From: Streptomyces sp. rh34
GTDB lineage: Bacteria > Actinomycetota > Actinomycetes > Streptomycetales > Streptomycetaceae
DNA length: 32,308 nt
Direction of reading: 5' to 3'
NCBI RefSeq assembly: GCF_002551245.1
Contig: NZ_NTGZ01000062.1
Location: 1 to 32,308 of the forward strand
Numbering within the stretch: the first letter of the stretch is position 1; the number at the start of each line of letters is the position of its first letter. A program made the translations under genes and the position numbers. This document shows positions 13,677 to 21,930 of the stretch, piece after piece. Under the pieces are notes generated by a model, which saw only the letters and a list, made by a program, of their open reading frames with translations, was not told the DNA's origin and did not search any database.

Positions 13677-16235
13677 ATGCCCCGCACCCCGAACCCCCGC
13701 TCCCGGCCCCGGAGGAGCGGAGCCGGACTCGTGACGGCCGCCCTCGCCGCCGCGGCCGTGCTGGCCACCCTCCCCACAGGCGGCCCCGGCGCGTTCGCCC
13801 TGGACGCCGTCGAGTCGTACGGCAAGGCGGCCCCGGCCCCCGCCCCGCGTGTCGTCACCGACACGGTGGTCCACCCGGTGAGGAACGGCGACAGCGCGGA
13901 GATCGGCCTCTCCGTCGCCACCACCGGCTCCGTGCCCACGGAGGAGCCCGTTACCGTCACGTACGCCACGCGGGGCGGAACAGCCGGGGCCGGGGAGGAC
14001 TACACCCCGGTCACCGGCAGCCACACCTTCCCCGCGGGCACCGCCTCCGGTACCACCCACCGGGTCACCGTCCCCACGGCGGAGGCGTCGAAGCCCGCCG
14101 AGGCGAAGACGGTCCTCCTGGAGGTGACGGTCGCCGGCGCGAAGGCTCCCCCGGAGAACCCGCAGGTCGTCATCGACGCCCACGGACTCCCGTACCAGAA
14201 CCCGGAGCTGCCCGTGAGGGAGCGGGTGGCGGACCTGCTGGGGCGCATGTCGCCCGCCGAGAAGGCCGGCCAGATGACCCAGGCCGAGCGCGGCGCGCTC
14301 CGCGCCCCCGGCGACATCGCCGCCTACCACCTCGGCTCACTGCTCTCCGGCGGCGGCTCGGCCCCCACCCCCAACACGGCGGCCGCCTGGGCCCGGATGA
14401 CCGACGCCTACCAGCTGCGCACCCGCGTCACCCGCTTCCAGATCCCGCTGATCTACGGCGTGGACGCGGTGCACGGGCACAACAACGTCGTCGGCGCGAC
14501 GATCATGCCGCACAACATCGGCATCGGCGCGGGCCGCGACCCGAAGAGCGCGGAGCGGACCGGCGCGATCACGGCCAAGGAGGTCCGCGCCACCGGCGTC
14601 CCGTGGAACTTCGCGCCCTGCGTCTGCGTCACCCGCGACGAACGCTGGGGCCGCTCCTACGAGGCGTTCGGCGAGGACCCGGCTCTGGTCGAGGCCATGC
14701 AGACGGTCATCCAGGGCATGCAGGGCAGCCCGTCCGGCAAGGACCTGCACCGCAACGACAAGGTGCTCGGCAGCGCCAAGCACTTCGTCGGCGACGGCGG
14801 CACCGCGTACGGCTCCTCCACCACCGGCGCGTACACGGTCGACCAGGGCGTCACCGAGGTCACCCGCGAGGAGCTGGAGGCCGTGCACCTCTCCCCGTTC
14901 GAGGAGTCGGTGAAGCGGGGCGTCGGCACGGTCATGCCCTCGTACTCCTCGCTGGACGTCCTGGGCGACGGCCGGGGCCCGGTGAAGATGCACGCCAACG
15001 CCGAGATGATCAACGGCGTCCTCAAGGACCGGATGGGCTTCGAGGGCTTCGTCATCAGCGACTGGCAGGCCATCGACCAGATCCCCGGCGACCACGCGAG
15101 TGACGTCGCCACGTCGGTCAACGCCGGACTCGACATGATCATGGTCCCGACCGCGTACCAGGACTTCACGAGAACACTGCGGGAGCAGGTGGCGGCGGGC
15201 CGCGTCCCCGAGGCCCGGATCGACGACGCGGTCGCCCGCATCCTCACGCAGAAGTTCCGCCTCGGCCTCTTCGAGAAGCCGTACGCGGACACCGCCCACC
15301 TGGAGAAGGTCGGTTCGGCCGAGCACCGTGCGGTGGCCCGTGAGGCGGCGGCGAAGTCCCAGGTCCTGCTGAAGAACGAGGGAGCGGTTCTCCCGATCGA
15401 GCCGAACCAGAAGGTGTACGTCGCCGGGTCCAACGCCCACGACATCGGCAGCCAGGCCGGCGGCTGGACCGTCAGCTGGCAGGGCTCCGCCGGGAAGACC
15501 ACCACCGGCACCACGATCCTTGAGGGCATGCGAAGGGCGGCGCGCACCCCCGGGTCCGTGACGTTCTCCCAGGACGCCTCCGCCGTCACGGACGGGCACG
15601 ACGTCGGGGTGGTCGTCGTCGGCGAGACCCCGTACGCCGAAGGCGCCGGCGACGTCGGCAACGGCCACGACCTGGAGCTCACGGCCGCCGACCAGGCAGC
15701 GGTCGACACGGTCTGCGCCGCCATGAAGTGCGCGGTCCTGATCGTCTCCGGCCGCCCCCAGCTCATCGGCGACCGGCTCGGGAAGATCGACGCGCTGGTG
15801 GCCTCCTGGCTGCCGGGTTCCGAGGGCGACGGCGTGGCCGACGTCCTCTACGGCAGGCGCGCCTTCACCGGACAGCTCCCGGTGACCTGGCCGAAGACGG
15901 AGGCCCAGCTTCCGGTCAACGTCGGGGACGCGGCCTACGACCCGCAGTTCCCCTACGGCTGGGGCCTGACCACCCTGAAGGAGCCCCCGGCCGGGGGCGA
16001 GCCGGCCCTCGCGGTTCTCGCCGCCGCCGCCCACGACGCCGAGGAGGCGAACCTCGGGAAGACCCCGGCGGGCAAGGCGATCGTGGACCGGGCCCGGCTG
16101 CTGGTCCAGCGGAAGATCGACGGAAGGTTCACCCAGGAGGTGTCCAAGCCGTTCGCGGAGGCGGACCACCTGCTGCTCACCGGCGATCTGACCGGGGCGG
16201 TGGACAGGCTGCGCACGGCGTACCGAGCGGCGTAG
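13677..16235 (+). CDS. Secreted glycoside hydrolase family 3 enzyme with Calx-beta domain
   Basis: The start at 13677 follows GGAAGAGAG and opens a signal peptide (RSRPRRSGAG, then a hydrophobic run to about residue 40). Residues about 55-155 form a Calx-beta-like domain (YATRGGTAGAGEDYTPVTGSH), unusual in front of GH3. The GH3 barrel spans roughly 175-560, with KHFVGDGGT and the nucleophile Asp462 in VISDWQAID. The C-terminal sandwich holds GETPYAEGAGD, where Glu655 matches the acid/base glutamate of exo-1,3/1,4-beta-glucanases, and FPYGWGL. It probably releases glucose from beta-glucans or cello-oligosaccharides outside the cell. A helical tail of about 80 residues follows. The total is 852 residues. 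It is followed by a terminator. Confidence 0.93.
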   Translation: MPRTPNPRSRPRRSGAGLVTAALAAAAVLATLPTGGPGAFALDAVESYGKAAPAPAPRVVTDTVVHPVRNGDSAEIGLSVATTGSVPTEEPVTVTYATRGGTAGAGEDYTPVTGSHTFPAGTASGTTHRVTVPTAEASKPAEAKTVLLEVTVAGAKAPPENPQVVIDAHGLPYQNPELPVRERVADLLGRMSPAEKAGQMTQAERGALRAPGDIAAYHLGSLLSGGGSAPTPNTAAAWARMTDAYQLRTRVTRFQIPLIYGVDAVHGHNNVVGATIMPHNIGIGAGRDPKSAERTGAITAKEVRATGVPWNFAPCVCVTRDERWGRSYEAFGEDPALVEAMQTVIQGMQGSPSGKDLHRNDKVLGSAKHFVGDGGTAYGSSTTGAYTVDQGVTEVTREELEAVHLSPFEESVKRGVGTVMPSYSSLDVLGDGRGPVKMHANAEMINGVLKDRMGFEGFVISDWQAIDQIPGDHASDVATSVNAGLDMIMVPTAYQDFTRTLREQVAAGRVPEARIDDAVARILTQKFRLGLFEKPYADTAHLEKVGSAEHRAVAREAAAKSQVLLKNEGAVLPIEPNQKVYVAGSNAHDIGSQAGGWTVSWQGSAGKTTTGTTILEGMRRAARTPGSVTFSQDASAVTDGHDVGVVVVGETPYAEGAGDVGNGHDLELTAADQAAVDTVCAAMKCAVLIVSGRPQLIGDRLGKIDALVASWLPGSEGDGVADVLYGRRAFTGQLPVTWPKTEAQLPVNVGDAAYDPQFPYGWGLTTLKEPPAGGEPALAVLAAAAHDAEEANLGKTPAGKAIVDRARLLVQRKIDGRFTQEVSKPFAEADHLLLTGDLTGAVDRLRTAYRAA

Positions 16236-16246
16236 GAGCCGGGCTT

Positions 16247-16279
16247 CCGGACGGGCGACGGCGTTCGTCGCCCGTCTGG
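16247..16279 (+). terminator. Terminator after the GH3 gene
   Basis: 14-bp arms (16247-16260, 16266-16279) pair with one G-T wobble around the loop GCGTT. The promoter element of the next gene begins three bases later. Confidence 0.85.
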
Positions 16280-16281
16280 AG

Positions 16282-16287
16282 TAGCGT
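16282..16287 (+). promoter_or_regulatory. Candidate -10 of the glycine-tailed membrane protein gene (leaderless)
   Basis: TAGCGT ends five bases before the ATG at 16293, and no Shine-Dalgarno is present. The preceding terminator hairpin occupies the spacer and -35 region, so promoter and terminator overlap. Confidence 0.45.
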
Positions 16288-16292
16288 GAAGT

Positions 16293-17669
16293 ATGAGGAA
16301 AAGGCTCTTCCCCGCACTGCTGGCGGGCCTGCTGCTCATCTTCGCAGCGGCGGCTCTCGCCCTGACCTCCTCCGCGTCGGCCGCGCCCGCCGCGACCATC
16401 CAGGACGCCGCCCAGGCCCTGCGCGACGACCCCGTCTACGTGGATCCGGGCGCTCGCGACCAGCTCTCCGTCGCTGACGAGAAGGCCCTGGAGAACAAGA
16501 TCACGGACGCCGACAAGCCGGTGTTCGTGGCCGTCCTCCCCGATACCCCGGCCTTCCCCGAGGAAGGCCTCCTCCCGACCCTGCGCAGCGACACCGGCAT
16601 CACCGGCGTCTACGCGGTCCGCCTCGGCGACGGCTTCGACGCGGGCGCCGACCCGCAGGTCATGCCGGTCCGAGCGGTCGAGAATCTCACGGCCTCCGTC
16701 GAGAACCCCGCCACCGCCGGGGACACGAACGCCCAGCTCAACGCCTTCGTCGACCGCGCCGTCGAACAGGCCCGGGGCTCCGCCCCCGCCTCCTGGTCCG
16801 GCGGAGGCGCGGCGGACGGGGCCGGTGCACCGGTCGGCGGCCTGATCACGCTCGGCGCGCTGGTCGCGGCGGGCGGCGCGGGCGCGTACGCCATCTCCCG
16901 CCGCAACAAGCGCCGCCAGGAGGAAGAGGAGCGCGCCGCGCTCGACAAGCTCCGGGTCGTCGTCGACGAGGACATCACCGCGTACGGCGAGACCCTGGAA
17001 CGACTGGACTTCCACCCTGCCGAACCGGGCGCGGACGACACCATGCGCGCCGACTACGAACGGGCCCTGGACTCCTACGAGAGCGCCAAGTCGAAAATGG
17101 ACAAGGCCGGACACCCCTCGGACGTACGCGGAGTCACCCGGTCCCTGGAGGACGGCCGCTACTCCCTCGCGGTCCTGGAGGCCCGTCGCACCGGCGCGGA
17201 GATCCCGGCCCGCCGCCCGCCGTGCTTCTTCGACCCGCGCCACGGCACGGCGGTCACGGAGGTCCTGTGGACCCCGTCCGGCGGCGCGTCCCGGGAAGTC
17301 CCGGTCTGCGGCGCGGACGAGGCCCGGCTCAGCCGGGGCGAGGACCCCATGAGCCGCACGGTCGACGTCGGCGACGGCAACCGCCGCCCGTACTGGGAAG
17401 CGGGCCCGGCCTACGGCCCCTGGGCGGGCGGCTACTTCGGCGGCGGGCTGCTCCCCGGCCTCCTGGTCGGCACCATGCTCGGTTCGATGCTCGCCACCCC
17501 GGCGTACGCCTCCGAGTACGGCGGCGGTGACTTCGGCGGCGGCGCGGGCGGTGACTGGGGCGGCGGCGACTTCTCCGGCTCCGACTTCGACGCCTCCGGC
17601 TTCGGCGGGGGCGGGGGCTTCGGTGACGGCGGCGGCTTCGGCGGCGGCTTCGACGGGGGCGGGTTCTGA
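16293..17669 (+). CDS. Secreted/membrane protein with TPM-like N-terminal region and glycine-rich tail
   Basis: The protein has 458 residues. A signal peptide (MRKRLFPALL, a hydrophobic run, then SASAAPAA) leads to an extracytoplasmic region of about 130 residues resembling TPM-type proteins (DPGARDQLSVADEKALENKI and VFVAVLPDTPAFP). A membrane segment at about 177-197 is followed by a basic, charged stretch (RRNKRRQEEEERAALDK) that is probably cytoplasmic and may coil. A second hydrophobic segment near 385-410 precedes a tail of about 45 residues made almost wholly of Gly, Asp, Phe and Ser in GGGDF-like units. I do not know the function. The glycine-rich tail is known from YgcG-like membrane proteins. 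It converges on the YdcF-like gene with 111 bases between. Confidence 0.8.
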   Translation: MRKRLFPALLAGLLLIFAAAALALTSSASAAPAATIQDAAQALRDDPVYVDPGARDQLSVADEKALENKITDADKPVFVAVLPDTPAFPEEGLLPTLRSDTGITGVYAVRLGDGFDAGADPQVMPVRAVENLTASVENPATAGDTNAQLNAFVDRAVEQARGSAPASWSGGGAADGAGAPVGGLITLGALVAAGGAGAYAISRRNKRRQEEEERAALDKLRVVVDEDITAYGETLERLDFHPAEPGADDTMRADYERALDSYESAKSKMDKAGHPSDVRGVTRSLEDGRYSLAVLEARRTGAEIPARRPPCFFDPRHGTAVTEVLWTPSGGASREVPVCGADEARLSRGEDPMSRTVDVGDGNRRPYWEAGPAYGPWAGGYFGGGLLPGLLVGTMLGSMLATPAYASEYGGGDFGGGAGGDWGGGDFSGSDFDASGFGGGGGFGDGGGFGGGFDGGGF

Positions 17670-17780
17670 GCGTTCGTGGCCGACGCCCTCCGGCACCCCG
17701 GGAGACGGTCTGCCGCGGGGCGGTGATGTGGACGGTCTCGTCGGTCCCGACCCGGGCGAGCTTGCCCGTTGCCGGGGTCG

Positions 17781-18791
17781 CTACTTCCGGTTCACCCACC
17801 AGGCGGCGACACCGCCGAGGACGATCAGCGTGCACATCACCGCGTTGCTCCGCCGGTAGTCCATGAGGATCGCGGTGAACTCGCGGAGCGTCGCGTTGGG
17901 CCAGAAGTACGCGGCCGTGGGCGAGCCCACCACCTGCCCCCGGATCCGGACCCGCCGGGCGGTGAGGGCGGCGCGGAAGGCGTGGTAGTTGTTCGTGACG
18001 ACGACGCACCGGTAGCCGGGCTTGGCCTCCTCCATGATCGCCTTGCTGAACCGCAGGTTCTCCTCGGTGTTCGTCGACCGGTCCTCCCGCTCGATGAGGT
18101 GTGCCGGAAAGCCCTCGGCCACCAGATGGTCGGCCATCGCGTGGGATTCCGGCACGTCCTCGTCGGGCCCCCGCCCGCCCGAGGTGATGAGCACGGGGGA
18201 GGCGCCGCGCCGGGAGAGCCGTGCGTGCACCTCCCGCCCGCGCTTCAGCCGGCTCACCAGCAGCGGCGGCACGGTGGAGCCGCCGACGAGCCCCGAGCCC
18301 AGCACCACCACGAAGTCGGCCTTGCGGCGCACCCGCAGCCGCCCGTAGAGGAACGCGTAGCAGACGAAGCACAGGAACAGGAACGAGAAGTAGAGCGCCA
18401 GCCCGCCGGCCGCCGTCGCCGCGCCGACCAGCATCGGCGTCCGCAGGGCGGCGGTGGTGGCGAGCAGGGCGACGACGGCGAGGATGGCCACGGCGGCCAG
18501 CAGGGACAGCAGATTCGTCGGACTCCTGCCCTCCTTGCGCAGCATGCTTACGCCGTTGAGGAACAGGAAACACGTCAGTACGAGCAGCGCCACCGCCCCC
18601 AGGCCCAGCAGCGACCACACCACGACCGGCGCGGAGGCGGAGCCGGAGTCGACCAGCCGGTACAGCAGACCAGCCAGCGCACAGAGCGCGGCGAGCCCCA
18701 GGACGACGGCGTTGCTGAACTTGCGGCGCTCGCGCAGCACGCTCACACAGAAGACGAGGAAGAGGAGCGCCGCCGGGGCGTAGACCACCAT
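17781..18791 (-). CDS. YdcF/SanA-like (DUF218) integral membrane protein
   Basis: This protein of about 336 residues has five or so hydrophobic segments in the first 150 residues and a DUF218 domain after them. DUF218 marks are VVLGSGLVGGSTVPPLL, PVLITSGGRGPDED, SHAMADHLV and DRSTNTEENLRFSK, with TNNYHAFRAALTARR near the end. A final hydrophobic stretch closes the protein. Family members such as SanA are tied to envelope integrity; the biochemical activity is not settled. The ATG at 18791 is preferred over the in-frame GTG at 18797 because TAGTCT lies exactly six bases upstream of it, predicting a leaderless mRNA. The gene converges on the glycine-tailed membrane protein gene and is divergent from a small secreted protein. 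Confidence 0.9.
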   Translation of the reverse strand: MVVYAPAALLFLVFCVSVLRERRKFSNAVVLGLAALCALAGLLYRLVDSGSASAPVVVWSLLGLGAVALLVLTCFLFLNGVSMLRKEGRSPTNLLSLLAAVAILAVVALLATTAALRTPMLVGAATAAGGLALYFSFLFLCFVCYAFLYGRLRVRRKADFVVVLGSGLVGGSTVPPLLVSRLKRGREVHARLSRRGASPVLITSGGRGPDEDVPESHAMADHLVAEGFPAHLIEREDRSTNTEENLRFSKAIMEEAKPGYRCVVVTNNYHAFRAALTARRVRIRGQVVGSPTAAYFWPNATLREFTAILMDYRRSNAVMCTLIVLGGVAAWWVNRK

Positions 18792-18797
18792 GCGCAC

Positions 18798-18803
18798 AGA
18801 CTA
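18798..18803 (-). promoter_or_regulatory. Candidate -10 of the YdcF-like gene (leaderless)
   Basis: On the minus strand TAGTCT is followed by GTGCGC and then ATG. The six-base spacing puts the transcription start at the ATG at 18791. Confidence 0.5.
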
Positions 18804-18856
18804 GGCAGCGTCGATCGGGGCGTGCCCTTTGCGGGGTCCGAGCCGTTGAACCCGGC

Positions 18857-19090
18857 ATGAAGAAGCGAAGCGTACTCGCCGCCGTCACCCTCGCCACCGG
18901 AGCGGTCATCGCCGCCATCTCCCCGCCCCCGGGAGGCGGGGACACCGCGCACGCCACCGAGCCGCCCGTCAGCCTCGGCGCGCTGGACAATGTCGGCGAG
19001 CTCGGCACGCTGGTCGACGGTGCGGCGGGGACCACCACCTCCACCGCCGGCACGGTCACCAGCACCGTGGAAGGTGCCCAGCTCAGCTGA
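18857..19090 (+). CDS. Small secreted protein (77 aa), function unknown
   Basis: A signal peptide (MKKRSVLAAVTLATGAVIAA, then about 14 more residues to HAT) leads to a mature chain of roughly 45 residues rich in Gly, Thr, Val and Leu (VSLGALDNVGELGTLVDG, then a Thr/Ser-rich end). It has no cysteines or membrane anchor. Such small, low-complexity exported proteins are common in Streptomyces. The frame is supported by a near-perfect terminator 12 bases after the stop. There is no strong Shine-Dalgarno. I do not recognise a family; the chain is not obviously a chaplin or rodlin. Confidence 0.7.
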   Translation: MKKRSVLAAVTLATGAVIAAISPPPGGGDTAHATEPPVSLGALDNVGELGTLVDGAAGTTTSTAGTVTSTVEGAQLS

Positions 19091-19102
19091 ACCGGCTGAC
19101 AC

Positions 19103-19136
19103 GGGACAGGGGCGGCCGAAAGGCCGCCCCTGTCCC
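19103..19136. terminator. Bidirectional terminator with GAAA tetraloop
   Basis: Perfect 15-bp arms (19103-19117, 19122-19136) close a GAAA tetraloop. It separates the small secreted protein gene from the convergent cyclodeaminase-type gene and suits both directions. Confidence 0.9.
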
Positions 19137-19170
19137 CGTTTCCGGGCCCGGCCGACCGTGTGGCCCCTTG

Positions 19171-20124
19171 TCAGGCCAGAAAGTCGACCTGTGGACAGGA
19201 GTCCGTTCCGGCGGCGGCCCGGTAGACGGGCCAGGCCAGGGCCAGGTCCTGCCAGGGCAGGCCGACGGGGGCGTAGACGGTGATCTGGTCGCTGCGCTCG
19301 CGACCGGCCCGCTCGCCGTGGAGCACCTGCCCGAGCGAGGCGTGCGCGGCGTCCGTGCCCAGTCCGCTGTTGCCGAGCGCCCCCATGGCGACGGCGAGTT
19401 CGAGGTCGTCGACCACGGTGAGGGCGCGTCGCAGTGCGTCGGCGGCGAGTTCGACCTTGCCGGGTTCATCGGCGCCGAGCGTGGTGATGTGCATACCGGG
19501 GCGCAGGTCGGAGGCGTCGAGCAGCGGGCTGCGTGACCATGTCGCCAGGACGACGATGTCCCCGCGTGCGGCGGCGCGCCGGGGGTCGGCAGTCGTCTCG
19601 ACCGGGATGCCCAGGAGACGTTCGTGTTCCGAGGCGAACGCGGCCGCCCGTGCGGGGTCGGAGTCGCACACGGTCAGCCCGGTCAGTTCGCGCAGCCGGG
19701 CGAGACCCCGCAGCACCATCCGGGCCTGGGCGCCCGCACCGACGACGCTCACCGATCCGGCGTGGCCTGCGGCGAGCACGTGCGTCGCCAGAGCCGCGGC
19801 CAGCCCGGTGCGCCAGGCCGTGACCGTCGCCGAGTCGAGCACGGCCAGCAGCTCTCCGTCCGCCAGGTCATGCAGACAGACGAGCCCGCGCAACGCGGGA
19901 GTCGCGTCGGGGAACTTGGCGTTGACCTTCACCGTGTAGGCCGGAATCCCGTCGATCACTCCGGGCAGCAGCGCTGTCGCCGTGCCCGGCCCGGGAAGGT
20001 CCGTGCGCACGCGCAACGGTCGAACGTCCGGACCGGCTGCGAGGAAGCCCGCGCGCAGTCCGGTCATCACGGTGTCGGGGTCGAGCAGCTCGGTGATCCG
20101 GGAACGTGTCAGTAGCAAGGTCAC
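19171..20124 (-). CDS. Ornithine cyclodeaminase/mu-crystallin family enzyme
   Basis: This 317-residue NAD(P)-dependent protein has the family layout. An N-terminal substrate domain contains YTVKVNAKFPDATPALRGLV and is followed by a Rossmann fold with VVGAGAQARMVLRGLARLREL. THITTLGADEPGKVELA-like sequence (TTLGADEPGKVELA) carries the catalytic Asp of cyclodeaminases. Members convert ornithine to proline, or act as alanine dehydrogenases, ketimine reductases or builders of unusual amino acids; the substrate cannot be read here. The GTG at 20124 (VTLLLTRSRITELL) is chosen because homology begins there and GAGGG lies eight bases upstream; an ATG at 20160 would add 12 low-complexity residues. It lies 105 bases downstream of a TetR gene on the same strand. 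Confidence 0.88.
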   Translation of the reverse strand: MTLLLTRSRITELLDPDTVMTGLRAGFLAAGPDVRPLRVRTDLPGPGTATALLPGVIDGIPAYTVKVNAKFPDATPALRGLVCLHDLADGELLAVLDSATVTAWRTGLAAALATHVLAAGHAGSVSVVGAGAQARMVLRGLARLRELTGLTVCDSDPARAAAFASEHERLLGIPVETTADPRRAAARGDIVVLATWSRSPLLDASDLRPGMHITTLGADEPGKVELAADALRRALTVVDDLELAVAMGALGNSGLGTDAAHASLGQVLHGERAGRERSDQITVYAPVGLPWQDLALAWPVYRAAAGTDSCPQVDFLA

Positions 20125-20229
20125 CCGGCCACCCTCGCCGGTCGGCGGCGGATCCGGCAACTTCGCGGAAATCGCCCGATCCCGGCACGCGGCCGGGCGG
20201 TGGTGCGACCTCGACGTGCCGGCCGTACC

Positions 20230-20817
20230 TCAGCGGCTGGGCACATCGACCCCGTACGACCTCACGAGGCGCGCCAATTGCCGGCCCGCCGCCAGGAGGG
20301 GTTCCTCGCTCCGGTTGACCTGGGCCGTGACCTCGGCGCCCTCCATGGCGCTGATGACGGTGGTCGCCAGCTCGCGGGCGTCCTCCGCCGGGAACCCGCA
20401 GCCCAGCAACTTGTCGCGGACGAGCCGCTCCCAGCCGTTCAGCGCGTCGGCGCAGACCTGCTGGAGGTCCGAGTCGGTCCCGAGCGTCTCCAGTGCCGCC
20501 GCCGTCACCGGGCAGCCGTCGACCCAGCCCGACTCCTTGAGTCCGGCGGCCAACCGGCGGGTGCAGGAGAGCACCGCCTCCGCCGGATCGGGCTCGCTGT
20601 CCAGGGCTTCCCCCAGGAGCGCCGCGAACTCCTGAGCGCTGTACCGGATCGCGGCGACGGCGACGGCCTCCTTGCCGCCCGGGAAGAAGTGGTAGATCGA
20701 TCCGAGCGTGGCCTGCGACTCCGCGGCGATCTGCTTGATGCCGGTGCCGACGTAGCCCTGCCGCTGGAGAAGGCGCGCGGCCGCCACGACGATCCGGTCC
20801 CGGGTGCTGGTCTGCAT
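20230..20817 (-). CDS. TetR-family regulator, divergent from the imine-reductase-like gene
   Basis: The 195-residue protein begins MQTSTRDRIVVAAARLLQRQGYVG, then GIKQIAAESQATLGSIYHFFPGGKEAV, a textbook TetR helix-turn-helix. A helical C-terminal domain with ESGWVDGCPVTAAALE matches the LmrA/YxaF-type group. The ATG at 20817 is chosen because sequence upstream (to 20880) lies in the operator region and is not protein-like. Two near-identical dyads lie in the 138 bases between this gene and the oppositely oriented reductase. It therefore probably represses both itself and that enzyme, and perhaps the downstream cyclodeaminase-type gene. The ligand is unknown. Confidence 0.9.
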   Translation of the reverse strand: MQTSTRDRIVVAAARLLQRQGYVGTGIKQIAAESQATLGSIYHFFPGGKEAVAVAAIRYSAQEFAALLGEALDSEPDPAEAVLSCTRRLAAGLKESGWVDGCPVTAAALETLGTDSDLQQVCADALNGWERLVRDKLLGCGFPAEDARELATTVISAMEGAEVTAQVNRSEEPLLAAGRQLARLVRSYGVDVPSR

Positions 20818-20841
20818 GCCGTCACTGCAGCGGGCGCTAAG

Positions 20842-20857
20842 TAGAGCGTTCGTTCTA
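20842..20857. promoter_or_regulatory. Candidate TetR operator A
   Basis: TAGAGCG-tt-CGTTCTA is a 16-bp dyad with one arm mismatch, the common TAGANCG-type operator of TetR proteins. It lies 25 bases upstream of the regulator start codon. Confidence 0.65.
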
Positions 20858-20888
20858 GAGCTGTGCCAGCTTCTCGGCATGCTCTGAA

Positions 20889-20904
20889 TAGAGCGATCGT
20901 TTTA
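20889..20904. promoter_or_regulatory. Candidate TetR operator B
   Basis: TAGAGCG-at-CGTTTTA shares 14 of 16 positions with operator A, 47 bases away. It is nearer the reductase gene, so each divergent promoter may have its own site. Confidence 0.6.
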
Positions 20905-20955
20905 GTCGGGGCGGGCGCTGACTCCCTGTCCTGGCTGATCTGTCGGAGGTAGGCA

Positions 20956-21837
20956 ATGAACAGCGCACAGAACGCGGTCACCGTCCTCGGACTGGGCCCC
21001 ATGGGCCGGGCCATGGCCGCGGCCTTACTCGACCGCGGATACGCGGTCACCGTCTGGAACCGCACCGCCTCCCGCGCGGACGACCTGGTGGCCCGGGGGG
21101 CGGCCCTCGCGCCGAGCCCCGCCGATGCCGTCGCGGCGAACGAGGTGGTCATCCTCAGCCTCACGGACTATGCGGCGGTCCGCGCCGTACTGGAGCCCGC
21201 CGCGCCGGCCCTGGGCGGCCGGGTCCTGCTGAACCTCACCTCCGCCACGCCCGAGGAGGCCCGCGCCGGGGCCGACTGGGCGGCCGGACACGGTGCGGTA
21301 CAGCTCACCGGCGGTGTCAACTCGCCTCCGTCCGGCATCGGGCAGCCCGAGTCGTCGACCTTCTACAGCGGGCCGCGCGAACTGTTCGATCGGCACCTGG
21401 TGGTGCTCGAAGCGTTGACGGGCCGGGCCGAGCACCACGGCGAGGACCCGGGGCGTGCCGCGCTGCTCTACCAGCTCGGCGTGGGCATGTTCTGGACCGC
21501 CATGCTGGGTTACTGGCAGGCCGTCGCCCTTGCCCGCGCGAACGGTTTGACGGCGGCCGACTTCCTGCCGCACGCCGACGACACGGCGAACTCCCTCTCG
21601 CAGTTCTTCGCCTTCTACGCCGACCGCATCGACGCGGGAGTGCACGTCGGCGACGTGGACCGCCTGGCCATGGGGATGGCGAGCGTCGAGCACGTCCTGC
21701 AGACCAACGCCGACGCGGGAGTCGACACCGCCGTCCCGGCCGCCGTCGCCGACCTGTTCCGCCGGGGCATGGCGGCGGGACACGGCGCGGACAGCTTCTC
21801 GTCCCTGGTGGAGCTGCTGGCGAAGCCCGGGAAGTAG
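20956..21837 (+). CDS. NAD(P)-dependent imine-reductase-like enzyme (beta-hydroxyacid dehydrogenase superfamily)
   Basis: The 293-residue protein has an N-terminal Rossmann domain with VLGLGPMGRAMAAALLDRGY, then TVWNRTASRADDL; the WNRT pattern indicates NADPH preference. LNLTSATPEEARAGADWA and GGVNSPPSGIGQPESSTFYSG match imine reductases rather than hydroxyisobutyrate dehydrogenase. The helical C-terminal half holds FWTAMLGYWQAVALARANGLTAADFLPHA, which forms the dimer active site in this family. Likely substrates are cyclic imines, but the physiological one is unknown; related proteins are annotated as 6-phosphogluconate dehydrogenase-like. GGAGG lies six bases before the ATG. Control by the divergent TetR protein is likely. 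The nearby cyclodeaminase-type gene may work on related imine chemistry. Confidence 0.87.
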   Translation: MNSAQNAVTVLGLGPMGRAMAAALLDRGYAVTVWNRTASRADDLVARGAALAPSPADAVAANEVVILSLTDYAAVRAVLEPAAPALGGRVLLNLTSATPEEARAGADWAAGHGAVQLTGGVNSPPSGIGQPESSTFYSGPRELFDRHLVVLEALTGRAEHHGEDPGRAALLYQLGVGMFWTAMLGYWQAVALARANGLTAADFLPHADDTANSLSQFFAFYADRIDAGVHVGDVDRLAMGMASVEHVLQTNADAGVDTAVPAAVADLFRRGMAAGHGADSFSSLVELLAKPGK

Positions 21838-21843
21838 TGCTTC

Positions 21844-21883
21844 GCCGGCCCGACCGATCCGGGCACGGACGGTCGGGTCCGGC
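21844..21883 (+). terminator. Terminator after the imine-reductase-like gene
   Basis: GCCGGCCCGACCG (21844-21856) pairs with CGGTCGGGtCCGGC (21870-21883), with one bulged T, around a 13-base loop. Confidence 0.75.
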
Positions 21884-21930
21884 AGGATGGCCCCTCCCTA
21901 CGGTGAACGAGCAAGGGAAGGAGTCAGCGG

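Noticed and set aside
14337..17696. 1119-codon open frame on the minus strand over the GH3 and membrane protein genes
   Set aside because: It covers two real genes and their terminator, has antisense composition, and has no motif.
17670..17780. Protein-like minus-strand reading (GKLARVGTDETVHIT) between the convergent genes
   Set aside because: It belongs to a long shadow frame, has no start or RBS, and matches nothing I recognise.
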